Origin: Diprion similis
Lineage: Eukaryota > Arthropoda > Insecta > Hymenoptera > Diprionidae
DNA length: 64,000 nucleotides
Assembly (NCBI RefSeq): GCF_021155765.1
Contig: NC_060109.1
Location: 5,729,001-5,793,000 of the forward strand
Direction of reading: 5' to 3'
The position numbers were made by a program, and so were the translations under genes. Every line of letters begins with the position of its first letter. Position 1 is the first letter of the stretch. The notes beneath the pieces are model-generated. The model was not told the DNA's origin and searched no databases. It saw only the letters and a list, made by a program, of their open reading frames with translations. Below are positions 10,296 to 20,352 of the stretch, piece by piece.

Positions 10296-10830
10296 TCAAC
10301 TCATTCTACAAATTTTCACGTCCGTAGTTATTTCACTCTCTTTTTTATAAGGATCTCCTTGTAAATTAGATGTTTGCTGGCAAAATGCAATAATCCGGCA
10401 ATTTTTGTCAACATCTGCACGTTTGTTGCAATATAATACATGACCAGCATTTAAGAGTTTTTCACCCTCCACAAAGTTTCGATTGGTTGGTGAAGAATCC
10501 GCAAATGCACAAATTTCCCCCACACTTAATTTCATGACGAAATATTGCGGTTCGACAATACTTGTATTAAATATATCAGTAGTATATTTTCTGCCGCGAA
10601 TCAACTCGTGACCTAACCTGGACGGTTTGATTTCTCTTTTCAATAGTGTAAAATCCAGCCACCAGGTGGCGAATCGTCACGGTTGTTTTACCAATTGTGA
10701 GTCTTTGGTCTTTGCTGCCTATGGAAAGAATCTGGTTAGAAAAACACAGTTCGATGGTCGATCGAAAGTGCAGTGTTACAGCGTATACAGTGCGTAATCC
10801 GTAATTTTTCAAAGTTTTGCTGATTTTCAC
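10296..10830 (-). pseudogene. Probable upstream exon(s) of the YqaJ-type transposon gene
   Basis: Two overlapping minus-strand frames meet near 10640. The second contains GEKLLNAGHVLYC followed by IIAFCQQTSNLQGDPY. This resembles the region just before the SWIM-like cysteine cluster in YqaJ-containing transposon proteins (AGHVI.CG ... CLQTS pattern). Orientation and order fit the YqaJ segment at 6839-7634. The 2.7 kb between them would be intron or later insertions. The frame change near 10640 suggests decay. The assignment rests on these short motifs only. Confidence 0.4.
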
Positions 10831-11470
10831 ATTTGATCAATTCGTTTGTGATTAATGTCATATCTTGACATCTTGAACATAAATGTATGGCGAATGTGAA
10901 CGCAGCAACCATGTAAGTACGAGTTGCGCGAGTAAGTGTACACTGGACTCTGGACACGACAGTCAGTCGTTACCGCACGGGTCGTTTAAACGCGTGTTAA
11001 CCCAAATGTTTGAGCACTTCTGGTTTTCTGTGCAAAAGTGTTCCCTGAGGTCTATATATTGACATGTTGTCTTTCTTGAAATGAGATAACAAGCTATTCT
11101 AATTTGCTCGCCAAATTTGGAAAATTGAATGGTCATTTGATGAAAATTCTTTTCCTGGCAGAGAATTAATAAGTTTGTCGACAAAAATTTATTCCTAGCA
11201 CGGTGAAGCAGAATCAGAAAACTGGCATCCATCTATTAAGTTCCAGCTGGTCATCGTGGCAGCGTCTTTTTGGCGCCACTCACTACCGATGTACACGTAT
11301 CATAAAAGCATTTTCCACGCTCTTACCATAAGTTCTTAGAGCTATGTCAATCCATACAGTAATAATCGTAGTCTACAATACTACTGTATTCATAATTCTT
11401 ACGCATCATACTATCCGTTATTAAGCAAAACCCAACTCGTGGATACGCAATCCTAACCAATATATACATA
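10831..11470. other. Stretch without a supported gene
   Basis: Minus-strand open frames (10736-10957 and 10963-11232) carry no recognisable motif. They could be decayed 5' exons of the YqaJ-type gene, but nothing in the sequence proves it. Confidence 0.35.
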
Positions 11471-13866
11471 CAGTGAAACCTCGTTTATACGATTCGCACT
11501 TGTACGTTCTTCTCGTTTATACGTAACATTCATTACGTCCCGGCGGCTTCCGCATATAAACCATGTAAAAAGATTTCATTTTTACGTTTTTCGTTTATAC
11601 GTTTTTCACGCTTACACGACTACTTATTCGGTTCCCGAACGGTGTTTTCTATTCACTTATACGTCATTATGACAGCTAATTTTTCAGTGCGTACTCGCGT
11701 TACTGTATTTCATTATCCTACGGCTAGATGGCTGAGCCTAATGTTTCGCTTTGCAACCGCTAGATGCCATGGCTCACAATTCATGCGTATTTGCGTACAA
11801 GTTGTCTCGAACCAGTTCTGTCGCGTTCTGGTGGCAAGCAAGGTGATCATGGCAAGTCCAGCAGGGAGCAGGAAAAGAAAAGCAATATTGCTGCAGAAGA
11901 AGCTGGAAATTTTAAAGGAAGTACATGATAACCCACAAGAACCGAAGATCAATGTTGCAAAGCGGCTCGGTCTTCTATATTCAACACTGATGACAATTAT
12001 CGCAAATTCGGCAGACATTAAGTCAAGTGCGTCTAAGGCAGGACCTTTAGGCGAGAAAAAAACACGAACTCAAGAGGGTCAATTTTCAGACGTGGACAAA
12101 GCATTGCTTACATGGTTCCAACAAAAACGGGCCGCGATCATACCCGTTAATGGTCCAATGCTGCAAGAGCAAGCTTTAATTTCTGCAAAAAAATTAAATG
12201 TAACTGCTGACTTTAAAGCATCAGCTGGCTCGGTGTTCAAATTTAAAAAAACGTTGCGGTATAACTGGCAGAAGTGTCTGCGGGGAAGCTAACAGTGTCG
12301 ACTAGGCTACTGTACAGCAGTGGAAGAACATCGATTTGCCTCGAATCATAAAGAACTACGATCTCCGAGATATTTACAACACCGATGAGACAGGTCTGTT
12401 TCTTAATCTCCTACCATCTAAAACATTGGCTGAAAAAGGAGACCCCTGTCACGGAGGGAAACAGAGTAAACAAAGACTGACGGTGCTTCTAACAGCGAAT
12501 GCAGATGGCTCCGATAAACTTCGCCCCTTGGTCATCGGGAAATCACAACAGCCGTGTTGTTTTAAAGGCGTAAAAAGCTTTCCTATAGAGTACGCAGGAA
12601 ACAAAAAAGCATGGATTACCGGAGCATTATTTGAGTCACAGTTACATAAGCTGAATAACAGAATGCGTCATGAGGAGAGGAAAATTTTTTTGTTGCTGGA
12701 CAACTGTGCCGCTCACCCCCGGCAATCCGTTTCAGCAACATTAAAATGGCTTTTTTCCGGCGAACTGTACAAGCCATCTGCAGCCCCTAAATTTAGGAAT
12801 CATTACTGCCTTGAAGGCCAAATACCGCAAGATGCTGGTACATCGGGCAGTCGTGGCACTAGACGCGGGAGAAACGACGCCGAACTTGAATGTTCTGCAG
12901 GTGAGTTCGCGATGTTTGGAAATTTTCAACATAAGCACATAGGCCTATAAAATCGGTATTATGCATCCAAATAAAAATGTTTCCGACACGCGATGTTTGG
13001 GTAGTGTTTGAATCTTGGAATTTTTTTTTTGTCTATAGGCAATGCAACTGACTGGTATTGCATGGAACCAAGTACAGTCTGACACCATTGCCAAGTGCTT
13101 TCAAAATGCAGGAGTTGTAAAGGCAAATGATCGCGATGTCTCTACTAACGAAGAGAATCAGCTTGACGGTTTCGAACAGCCCGAAGATTAGGCACAAGTG
13201 TGTGCTGGGCTTCAGTTCGAGGACTTCGTTCAGTACGATGAAGACTTGAGTACATGCGCGGTACAGAATGACGATGACATTGTAACTGAAATTCTTGCAC
13301 AAGACTCAGACGGGGATTCGGATGAAATCGACGAAACTGTCAACGAAGTCCCGGTGAAACTTTGTGAAGCTTTGTCGGCACTGGAAATTACAAAGCGATA
13401 CATAATGTCCAAGGTTATCGATGGTAAAGGCATGCAACTCATCAGTGACTACGAACGTCTCATGTACGAGTGCTCGTTGGCAGAAAAGAAACAAACCACC
13501 ATTGACAGCTTTTGCAAACCTAAATAACTGAAACAGCCTTCCTTCTCTGACTTGTGTTCCTAGTTTACTGTGATTGTTATTAATCCGTACTTGAGACTAA
13601 ATAATATATAATAATATGATACTAAAATGTAAGAAATGTGCAATATGTACTTTACAAATACATATTATTGACTGATTGCGGCGAGTTTCGTTCATTTTAT
13701 GATGTGTGTGGGGGTATGATCCGAACCTCGATTGTACCTTGATTTTCTTCGGAACATACAAAATTGGGTTATATTTGCAAAATCCGAAATTTCACTTGCA
13801 CGATATTCTCAGTTATACCTAATTTTTAGCGTACCCCTTGAAATACGTATAAGTGGGGTTTCACTG
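11471..13866 (+). mobile_element. Tigger/pogo-like DNA transposon with TIRs and TA duplication
   Basis: The left end starts CAGTGAAACCTCGTTTATAC at 11471. The right end, read in reverse complement from 13866, starts CAGTGAAACCCCACTTATAC. TA lies immediately outside both ends (11469-11470 and 13867-13868). The interior encodes a CENP-B/Tigger-type transposase on the plus strand. Size (2.4 kb) and TIR sequence fit Tigger elements of the Tc1/mariner/pogo group. Confidence 0.93.
11849..13527 (+). pseudogene. Tigger/pogo transposase, one intron, multiple breaks
   Basis: The protein begins at ATG 11849 (MASPAGSRKRK) with a CENP-B-like N-terminal helix-turn-helix (about residues 10-60) and a Tc5-type DNA-binding domain up to 12280. 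The DDE_1 catalytic domain follows. YNTDETGLF near 12380 holds the first Asp and LLLDNCAAHP near 12690 the second. The third-Asp motif appears as P-L-N-L-G-I-I near 12790, so the Asp is Asn here. Frames change near 12280 and 12750. A clean intron lies at 12901-13038 (CAG|GTGAGT ... TATAG|GCA). After it the frame continues to 13527 with one TAG at about 13189. Domain order and length are normal, but the gene is dead. Confidence 0.85.
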
Positions 13867-15225
13867 TATAAATTTTCACAATCGAACGACATATCTTTAC
13901 ACATTAGCCTGTACACAGAATACGTAATCTCAGATTTGGAAGAATAAACTCTTGCAACAGATCTTCGACACAATGAGACAAGAAGATGAAACTGCATGCT
14001 TAAACGCGAAGAGCGTGAGACAGAAAATTTGTAAGCATTTTGCACCATTCTCTATTCTTAGAAACGCGAAGATTTTTGATGTCAGCAGCCACCAATTGGT
14101 GCTCGTAGACTAATCGTCTTGCGCTGACTTACCTGAAAACCTTGCTAACCAAAGAAGATCTCCTTCTCAAACAAATCCTGCTTTCATCTTTTGAGAAATC
14201 TCAAAGGACAGATAGCACAACGTAAATTAACATCGAAAAGAAGAGAACATAAGTAGACTTCAGGTACTACAGAATAACCACATAGAGTAACCACACCAGT
14301 GCAAATTTGCACCGCCTGACGTGGTTGGCACGTAGGCTTGATAGAAGTGTGGTAATTACGGGTCAACATCAAAAAATAAAAAACGAAACTGGAACTCAGA
14401 ATCAAGTTCAAGCTCACGTGCAGAGCAGATACACTGAAATCGAATAACTCTCAGATTCAAAAACTCTGGATTTAAGTATTGCGAATGCACTCATAATTAA
14501 ACAACTTTACAAGTGATTAGGACTCAGTTACAATCTCACGCTACGATTTGATTCAGAAGAACCCGTTATTTGTTAATAAATGTGTATTTTCAATTGAAGT
14601 GTTGTGCAAAGAAAATTATTTTAATGACGCAACTAGTGAGAGTTGGCATGACCCAAAATAACCAAATTCTTATATAGCGACGAACTGAACAAGATACTAA
14701 ATGAACCAAATACCAGAGTTCACACGCATGAATATCGCAAGATTTGTAAATCGAATTTAAATTTCAATAAAGCAGTGAATCGATGAATTTCCGGGATGCA
14801 GTTCCAGAACGTAAGAGTAAGTAAAAAATTTGAGAAAAAATGAATCGTTCCTCTATTACAGGCATTTTCGATAGAAGAGTGATTTCTTTGTTAATATTCT
14901 ACTACTTGACGCCAGTTTCCTGATGTTTTTCATTGCCCCAGATTAATTGTCCATCCATCAATCTATCAACTCTCTACCAGAAAGAAATTTTTCTTCAAGA
15001 GACCCTTCAACTTTCAAAATTTGGCGCGCAAATCAGATAAGATCGTCGTCCGATGAAAAAAAAAAAAAAAAAAAAAAAAAAAATAATTCTGAATATTAAG
15101 ACCTCATAGAATACCCTTTGCAGAATAAAAAAAAAAATAGAAGTGCCAGAGGTTTCGGATTAGCCTGCTTTCCAACAACGCTTGGCCGGAGAGATTTCAA
15201 ATGTAATTATTACCATCCTCTTGTA
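13867..15225. other. Stretch without a supported gene
   Basis: AT-rich and non-coding. Short open frames at 13732-13947 and 14184-14417 have no motif. A run of about 25 A starts at 15056. Nothing recognised. Confidence 0.5.
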
Positions 15226-15313
15226 CGAGAGGCACTCAAAAAGTAAGTTTCTCTGGGTTGAGAAAAAAAAAGTCTTTACGTTATCAAATTACTGAATATT
15301 TATTTTTCAACTC

Positions 15314-15664
15314 TTATTGTTGAACTACTTTTCTACACAAAAGTGTGTCCTGTTTTCGCAGCCACGACTTGACCTCTGTCTTGACTTCTTTGTTACTACC
15401 GAAGTGCTGGCCACACAAACATACTTTTAACCGTGGAAAAAGGTAGTAATCACCGGGTGCAAGGTCTGGAGAGTCTGGTAGATGGCCGAAAGCTTCCCAT
15501 TTGAATTTTTCCAACAAAGTTTTTACTTTTACAGCCGAATGAGGACGAGCATTTTCGTGAAAAAGCAAGACTTTTCTTGACAAGTTACCAGGACTTTTCC
15601 GTTTGATTGTATCTCTAACTTTAGTTGAAACTTGACTATATTGATCTGCATTAATTGCAGTACC
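15314..15664 (-). pseudogene. Mariner transposase, C-terminal part (minus strand)
   Basis: The minus strand encodes HENARPHSA (mariner D-N motif region, here E-N in place of D-N), a P-D-S-P-D-L-A-P-G-D-Y-Y-L-F-P signature carrying the third catalytic Asp, and GQHFGSN-EVKT-WL. It ends at a stop at 15314. Reading continues upstream to about 15660 (GTAINADQY). The N-terminal half is missing because the sequence switches to the opposite-strand copy at 15665. Confidence 0.85.
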
Positions 15665-15807
15665 TGGCTCTGAACGAAGAAGTCAAGACGACGGTAAAGT
15701 CATGGTTCCGAAAACAGCACACGCTTTCTTTTGAACAAAGTTTGTTGAAACTGTATGACCGATATGAAAAATGTACTGAAGTCCAAGGTGAATATGTAGA
15801 AAAGTAG
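15665..15807 (+). pseudogene. Mariner transposase, last 45 or so codons (plus strand)
   Basis: The plus strand encodes NEEVKTTVKSWFRKQ ... DRYEKC and ends E-Y-V-E-K-stop at 15805-15807, the usual mariner C-terminus. It overlaps in content with the minus-strand copy (EVKT.VKSW.RKQ), which shows that the two are copies of the same end. Confidence 0.8.
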
Positions 15808-16034
15808 TTTAGGAGTTGAAAAATGAATGATTATCAATTTGATAACCTAAAAACTTGTATTCTTTTTTACCCAACTCAGGGAAACTTACTTGTTGACCGC
15901 TAACATCAGATTGATTCTCTGAGTCATTGTTGCGCCAGATTACATGATAACCAGTTCTTTAGACGTGTCAGTCATGAAAAAAAATATTATAATGTAGTAG
16001 TAAATAATTTTAATACAAAAGTCAGTTTACTCAC

Positions 16035-16319
16035 CCACTGATCACAGCTTCAATTCCCTCAGACACGGTAGTCTTGTTAAAGGCTTTCATATAGGCATGC
16101 ATTTCTCTAAAGTATTTGGATATTGTGCTGTCTGTATGGCTCCAAGGAATGGTCCCAAACTTGAACATAGGCTTATGTGAAAATGGTTTCGCTAGTCGGT
16201 GATCGTCGACGCCAGTGAACTCGTGAAACTCTTCTCGGGTGATCATGAACGCTGCCAAATTGGCAGTGTAGATTGCAAGAAATACAACAGCAAACATAGC
16301 CCACACATTAGTCATAAAC
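16035..16319 (-). CDS. Nmdar2: NMDA receptor subunit 2 exon (TM3, S2 start)
   Basis: This exon encodes part of an ionotropic glutamate receptor of the NMDA NR2 type, a ligand-gated cation channel at synapses. It starts with F-M-T-N-V-W, followed by the transmembrane M3 with the invariant Y-T-A-N-L-A-A-F-M signature, then part of the extracellular S2 ligand-binding lobe ([19 protein letters not shown]). Splice sites are good: acceptor TTTGTTTTAG before 16319 and donor GTGAGTAAAC after 16035. The split arginine codon (AG|G) joins in phase to the exon at 54899-55026. It is 285 bp with no breaks. Downstream exons are not seen in the lower part of the window. Confidence 0.92.
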
Positions 16320-18274
16320 CTAAAACAAAGAAATAGAATATGGTGATAGAAGATAAAGAATTATTCTATGTAATAATTTTGTTTTTCCAGTTATTATTTA
16401 TTAGGATAAAGTATACATCATTTACTACAAGTAAATGCTTAATACCAGAACATTTAAAAACTACGCAACTTATTACATGGCAACCGGTGATATTTGTTTT
16501 ATTCGCCAAAAAGTTGAATGGATGATAATTCGTTTGTAGTAATTTACTTTATATGGAAATCGAAGATAAATGACAATTCATATGCTCTATTTATTTTATC
16601 TGCTTCTGTCGAATTACCATCTATTCTTTGAACTTAAGTTTCCTGGTCAAATAAAACTTCATCGAACACAAGGGAAATACCTGGCGTAAGTGAGTATTTC
16701 GTCGAAAATGAAGAAATGAACTTTCATAAAGGAGTCAAGATCTTGGAAAAATGTTTGAAAAACGCGGTGAACTTTGGTGGGCCTATTTTTTTTTATGAAA
16801 AAGGGTAAGGACGAGTCTAGTTCCTCGGACCACCTATAATATAACCAAAATTTATTGTAATTTTCCTCAAATATGACATTTATTACTTTCATTTATATCT
16901 CAAATAGTGTTCAATCCTAAAAATCAATGTCTCACAAATTCAACAATAAATATCAATGTATATAGAGAAATATGTTCCATGAGGTAAGGAGTAACGTCAT
17001 TTTATCCCAATCCGAAAATCTGAAACATGTAGTGTGAATAACTTCACAAATCATTCGGTACGATCTGATACCTTCGGGAAGATTCTCTTCAATTATTTGC
17101 AATGTCAATAAACTCAAATTTTACTGACAAGAAATTATCACATTATACATACTCAGGAACGGTTTTTTGTACTGTTCGGGCTACTGCGGCATGTGGTACT
17201 TTGATCTGTTAAAGCATATGGGATTATTGTTAATGAATTGAAGTGTACGTGAATTTTTCTTCATTTCAGAAGTTTTCATGAGGTTTTCATCCATCTTCGC
17301 GAAATTTCGTTCACTTAATCATCCGAATGAGAGATGTCTATTCAACTTTCTGATGATTATACTAAATGTAGAAATTACGCAATATTTCTTGAGTTAAGCT
17401 CTCCAGTACGAAATACAATGAAATTTTGTTTTGAAATTGAAAATATATTAATATCATAAAATGACAGTTTAAACTGACATGGTCCAAGGTATTGGGATTG
17501 TTATGCGGTATTTTCGATGCACGTCATAAACGGCTCCCCGGACCTTGGACGGAAGTTACAATTAGAGAAATCATGGTGAAATTTGCAGACAGAGTAGGAA
17601 AAGAGCGCTAGGACGAGGGTTACGCATCGAAAACTCCGAGAAGGGACACTTGGCAGGCTCGCGAATGAGCTATATTTGAGTGTTTTTGCTTATTTTTGTT
17701 TTCGAACATGTACGAAACTAAGCGCGAATTCCGCGGCATTCGATAAGGTCACGTGACATCCAGTGGCGCAAATCTTTGCAGGAAGGACGACTTAAGTGAA
17801 ACTGCTACCGCGAGCAGAGGTCTTCATGCGAGACTACGAAGAAAGCGATAACGTAGAGCTTTCGCCACGAGAGAAACCGAGGCGGACGAGATTCCCGCTG
17901 CTAGATAGCGAGCCGTAGCCTACTTGCAAAATTCCAGTGCCTCGCTGCACCGTGAAGCTGTCGCCACGCGACTGACGAGCTGCGGAGCACCAGCGAGTCC
18001 TACGGCCAACCATTGTTCTAATACTGCGGGCATTTAGCGTTACGTTAATCGTTAGGGATGAGCTAGAATCTAAGCACTTCGTGATCTGAGAGTCAATGAG
18101 ATCTGTGGAATTTTTGTAACTGGTAGCGCAAAATTCTCGCTTTGCTTACAAGGGGACCCACCAACTTCCCCCCACCGATTCAATCGATATTTCTCATGTT
18201 GTAGGCCATGACTAACACTGTAACAGGTGCAAGTAGTAAGACGCGCTTTTCAGCCAATTCTGAAAAATTTTCGA
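16320..18274. other. Nmdar2 intron, no supported gene
   Basis: Mostly AT-rich. 17480-18150 is clearly more GC-rich, with no open frame I recognise. It begins with inverted copies of TCCAAGGT/ACCTTGGA at about 17480 and 17540, so it may be a solo LTR or other repeat fragment. Confidence 0.45.
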
Positions 18275-18344
18275 AGAGCGTGTGGCGGGAAAGCGCTCTA
18301 CTTCATAACCTCAAGGTCGCTGGATCGAATCTCGATGCTCGCTA
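18275..18344 (+). tRNA. tRNA-Met-like pseudogene followed by a T run
   Basis: The sequence follows the tRNA-Met pattern. It has a CAT anticodon in the loop TTCATAA (about 18301-18308), GGTCGCTGGATCGAATC in the variable/T region, and acceptor halves (AGAGCGT and ATGCTCG) that pair at six of seven positions with one wobble. The anticodon and T stems do not pair well, so it is degenerate. A run of 18 T follows directly, which fits a pol III terminator or a retroposed copy. Confidence 0.45.
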
Positions 18345-18672
18345 CTTTTTTTTTTTTTTTTTTCTTCACCCTTTACGATATTCTAAAAACAGATGTATAA
18401 CAATTGTGCGAATAATGAATTTTCATTAGTCAATTTTTATCGAAAAAAATTAGTATTTTTATCACGTCTCCTGTGAAAAATCGAACTTCCTCCGAAAATA
18501 TACTGTACCGGTCAGCTGACCTGCCAGTCAGCTAGACGTACATGAGTATGACGTCAAGAGCCTCACCTGTGTGAAGCTAGAGGATTAGGACACGTACATC
18601 AACAAGAGGCAACACGGACGAGCCGTCACGCAGGAGTAGACAACACAGCGTCGACACCTGATCCAAATTTAG

Positions 18673-18680
18673 TATAAATA
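18673..18680 (+). promoter_or_regulatory. TATA box of the probable RE1 5' LTR/promoter
   Basis: G-TATAAATA-G sits about 560 bp before the gag start, with an AATAAA-like signal about 105 bp downstream (near 18786). This is the spacing of a U3-R-U5 unit. LTR status is not proved because no second copy was found. Confidence 0.4.
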
Positions 18681-19232
18681 GCGGCCGTAATTTTGACACC
18701 TCATCGACATATTTTGTTCCTGCTCTACGACTACTCGTGAATTCAAAAAGTTGTGTGATCCGTTTCAAATTTTACGAATTTTGTGAAATAAACACAGAAT
18801 TGACGCTACGTGACACCGAAACTCTTCGAAACTTGTGACAGTATTGACGATACCTTTAAGAAAGTCATATTCTATTTACGACGTACTTCCGCCGATTCCA
18901 ATCTGGCAATAACCAACAATCTCAGAATCACACAAACGCCAAAACTACTGAGCTGCTGCTTCCTGCTGAACCTCAAAGGCATCTGCCCCACAAAGATTCA
19001 TCTGAATCCAACAATTAGCTATTTCCTGCTGCTACAACGAGGATTTTATCCCTGTTTAACTGGACACCTTCATTCTTCACGACACCCAGTACAACGCAGA
19101 CCCACGACGACAACACCCCAAGATATATCACTCCTGTGCCATGTCACCTTCTCTAAGTTCTATCATCTTTTTGTAAGTTTACCTAACTAGGAATACATAT
19201 TCAGACCAAGACTTTCGATCGAGACTATCATA

Positions 19233-20344
19233 ATGCCAGGCGATAACGATACGAACTCCAGTACACTAAACCGGAACTCTAATAACTCAGACATTGCAAA
19301 ACTATCAGCCGACGATGCTGTTAAACCGGTACCCACTTTCGATGGGACTAAATTACATTCGATAAATTTTCACGAGATTGCCGACTTAGACTGTCACTCG
19401 TCAGGCCTCCGGAACATCTACTTCTTGTAAAATTACTGACTACAAAACTAACAGGCGACGCAGACTTTTTAGTCAGTAATCAAACTTTTGATCACATTGA
19501 TGATCTCTTGAACCGACTTGCGCTAGAATTCGATCCCAGTAATACAATCTCCGTGTGGCAGGCTGAATTGACAACACTCAGACAGGGCATAAATGAAACT
19601 TCATTAAGGTACGGCTCGCGTACAAAAGAAATTATTTTTAAAACTGCGGCTGCAATCAGAGAACAATACAGTGCTGAAAATGCATGAGGTTTGGTCGAAG
19701 CAACGAGTCTCGATGCCTTAAAATGTTTTGTTCGTGGACTAAGGCCGGAACTAGAACCGAGAATAGCAAGTTTACACCCTACATCCTTAAAAAATGCTAT
19801 AGAAGCCGCAATCACAGAACAAAGAGAATTGAAACGTAGAATCACGTTATGGCAAAACACTGGTAGCCTCCCACAACTGATGCAAAATAATCCCCCCCCC
19901 CCCCCCCCACAAAACAATCCCGCAACCAAGACATGTGCCGCTCCTCCCAATACACAACCACAGACATTCCAAAACACCAGACCAGATACGATCTGTTACT
20001 ACTGTAACCGCCGGGGCCACACACAGAGAGACTGCCGAAGACTTATATTCGATCAAACACGCTCACAAAACCAACCGACTTACACCGCTGGACAAAACCG
20101 TTACGACAGCTCCCTAAGTTGTAATTATTGTAAACGCGTTGGTCATCTAATAAATGATTGCAGGACTCGAGCTCACAACAACGCACGAAACCAAACCCCA
20201 GTAAACTATGAAAGTCATTTAAACTCCAACGTTGCCCGTCGGGAGAACGCGCCGACGGACGAGATTCCCCCACAGCGCTCCGTACAAAACTCAACCGCAT
20301 CCGTGCAACAATTACTTCAAAACCAAACACAGAACAACAATTAG
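19233..20344 (+). pseudogene. RE1 gag (nucleocapsid with two CCHC knuckles)
   Basis: Structural protein of the RE1 particle. It starts at ATG 19233 (MPGDNDTNSS). The matrix/capsid part shifts frame near 19400 and then runs to the TAG at 20344, with one TGA at 19685-19687. Two zinc knuckles of the C-x2-C-x4-H-x4-C type are near 19997-20036 and 20120-20160 (CYYCNRRGHTQRDC, CNYCKRVGHLINDC). A proline run is encoded by a 17-base C tract at 19892-19908. Pol begins nine bases after the gag stop in the -1 frame relation usual for gypsy elements. Confidence 0.8.
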
Positions 20345-20352
20345 TCGTTACA

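Larger units (their letters stand above)
15226..15897. mobile_element. Two mariner 3' halves fused in inverted orientation
   Basis: Both ends read inward as mariner 3' ends. The left is CGAGAGGCACTCAAAAAGTA then GTTTCTCTGGGTTGAG. The right, in reverse complement, has AAGTAAGTTTCCCTGAGTTG. Next to each is the same 3' UTR (AGTTGAAAAAT ... TTTGATAACxTAAA), and then the C-terminal transposase codons on opposite strands meet near 15664. This palindromic layout is not a normal mariner, which would have one 5' and one 3' half. TA precedes the left end at 15224-15225; the right end is eroded. Confidence 0.75.

Noticed and set aside
16659..16892. 77-codon minus-strand frame next to the Nmdar2 exon
   Set aside because: Residues do not fit glutamate receptors and no splice sites fit the phase.
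17153..17205. Minus-strand open segment with AACAG acceptor and GTATGT donor, resembling a small exon
   Set aside because: Its 17 residues match no part of NMDA receptors and its insertion between the two Nmdar2 exons would break the conserved R-F-M-T-N junction.
18810..19190. 126-codon plus-strand frame upstream of RE1 gag
   Set aside because: No gag or other motif. It lies in the leader region and the conserved gag starts at 19233.
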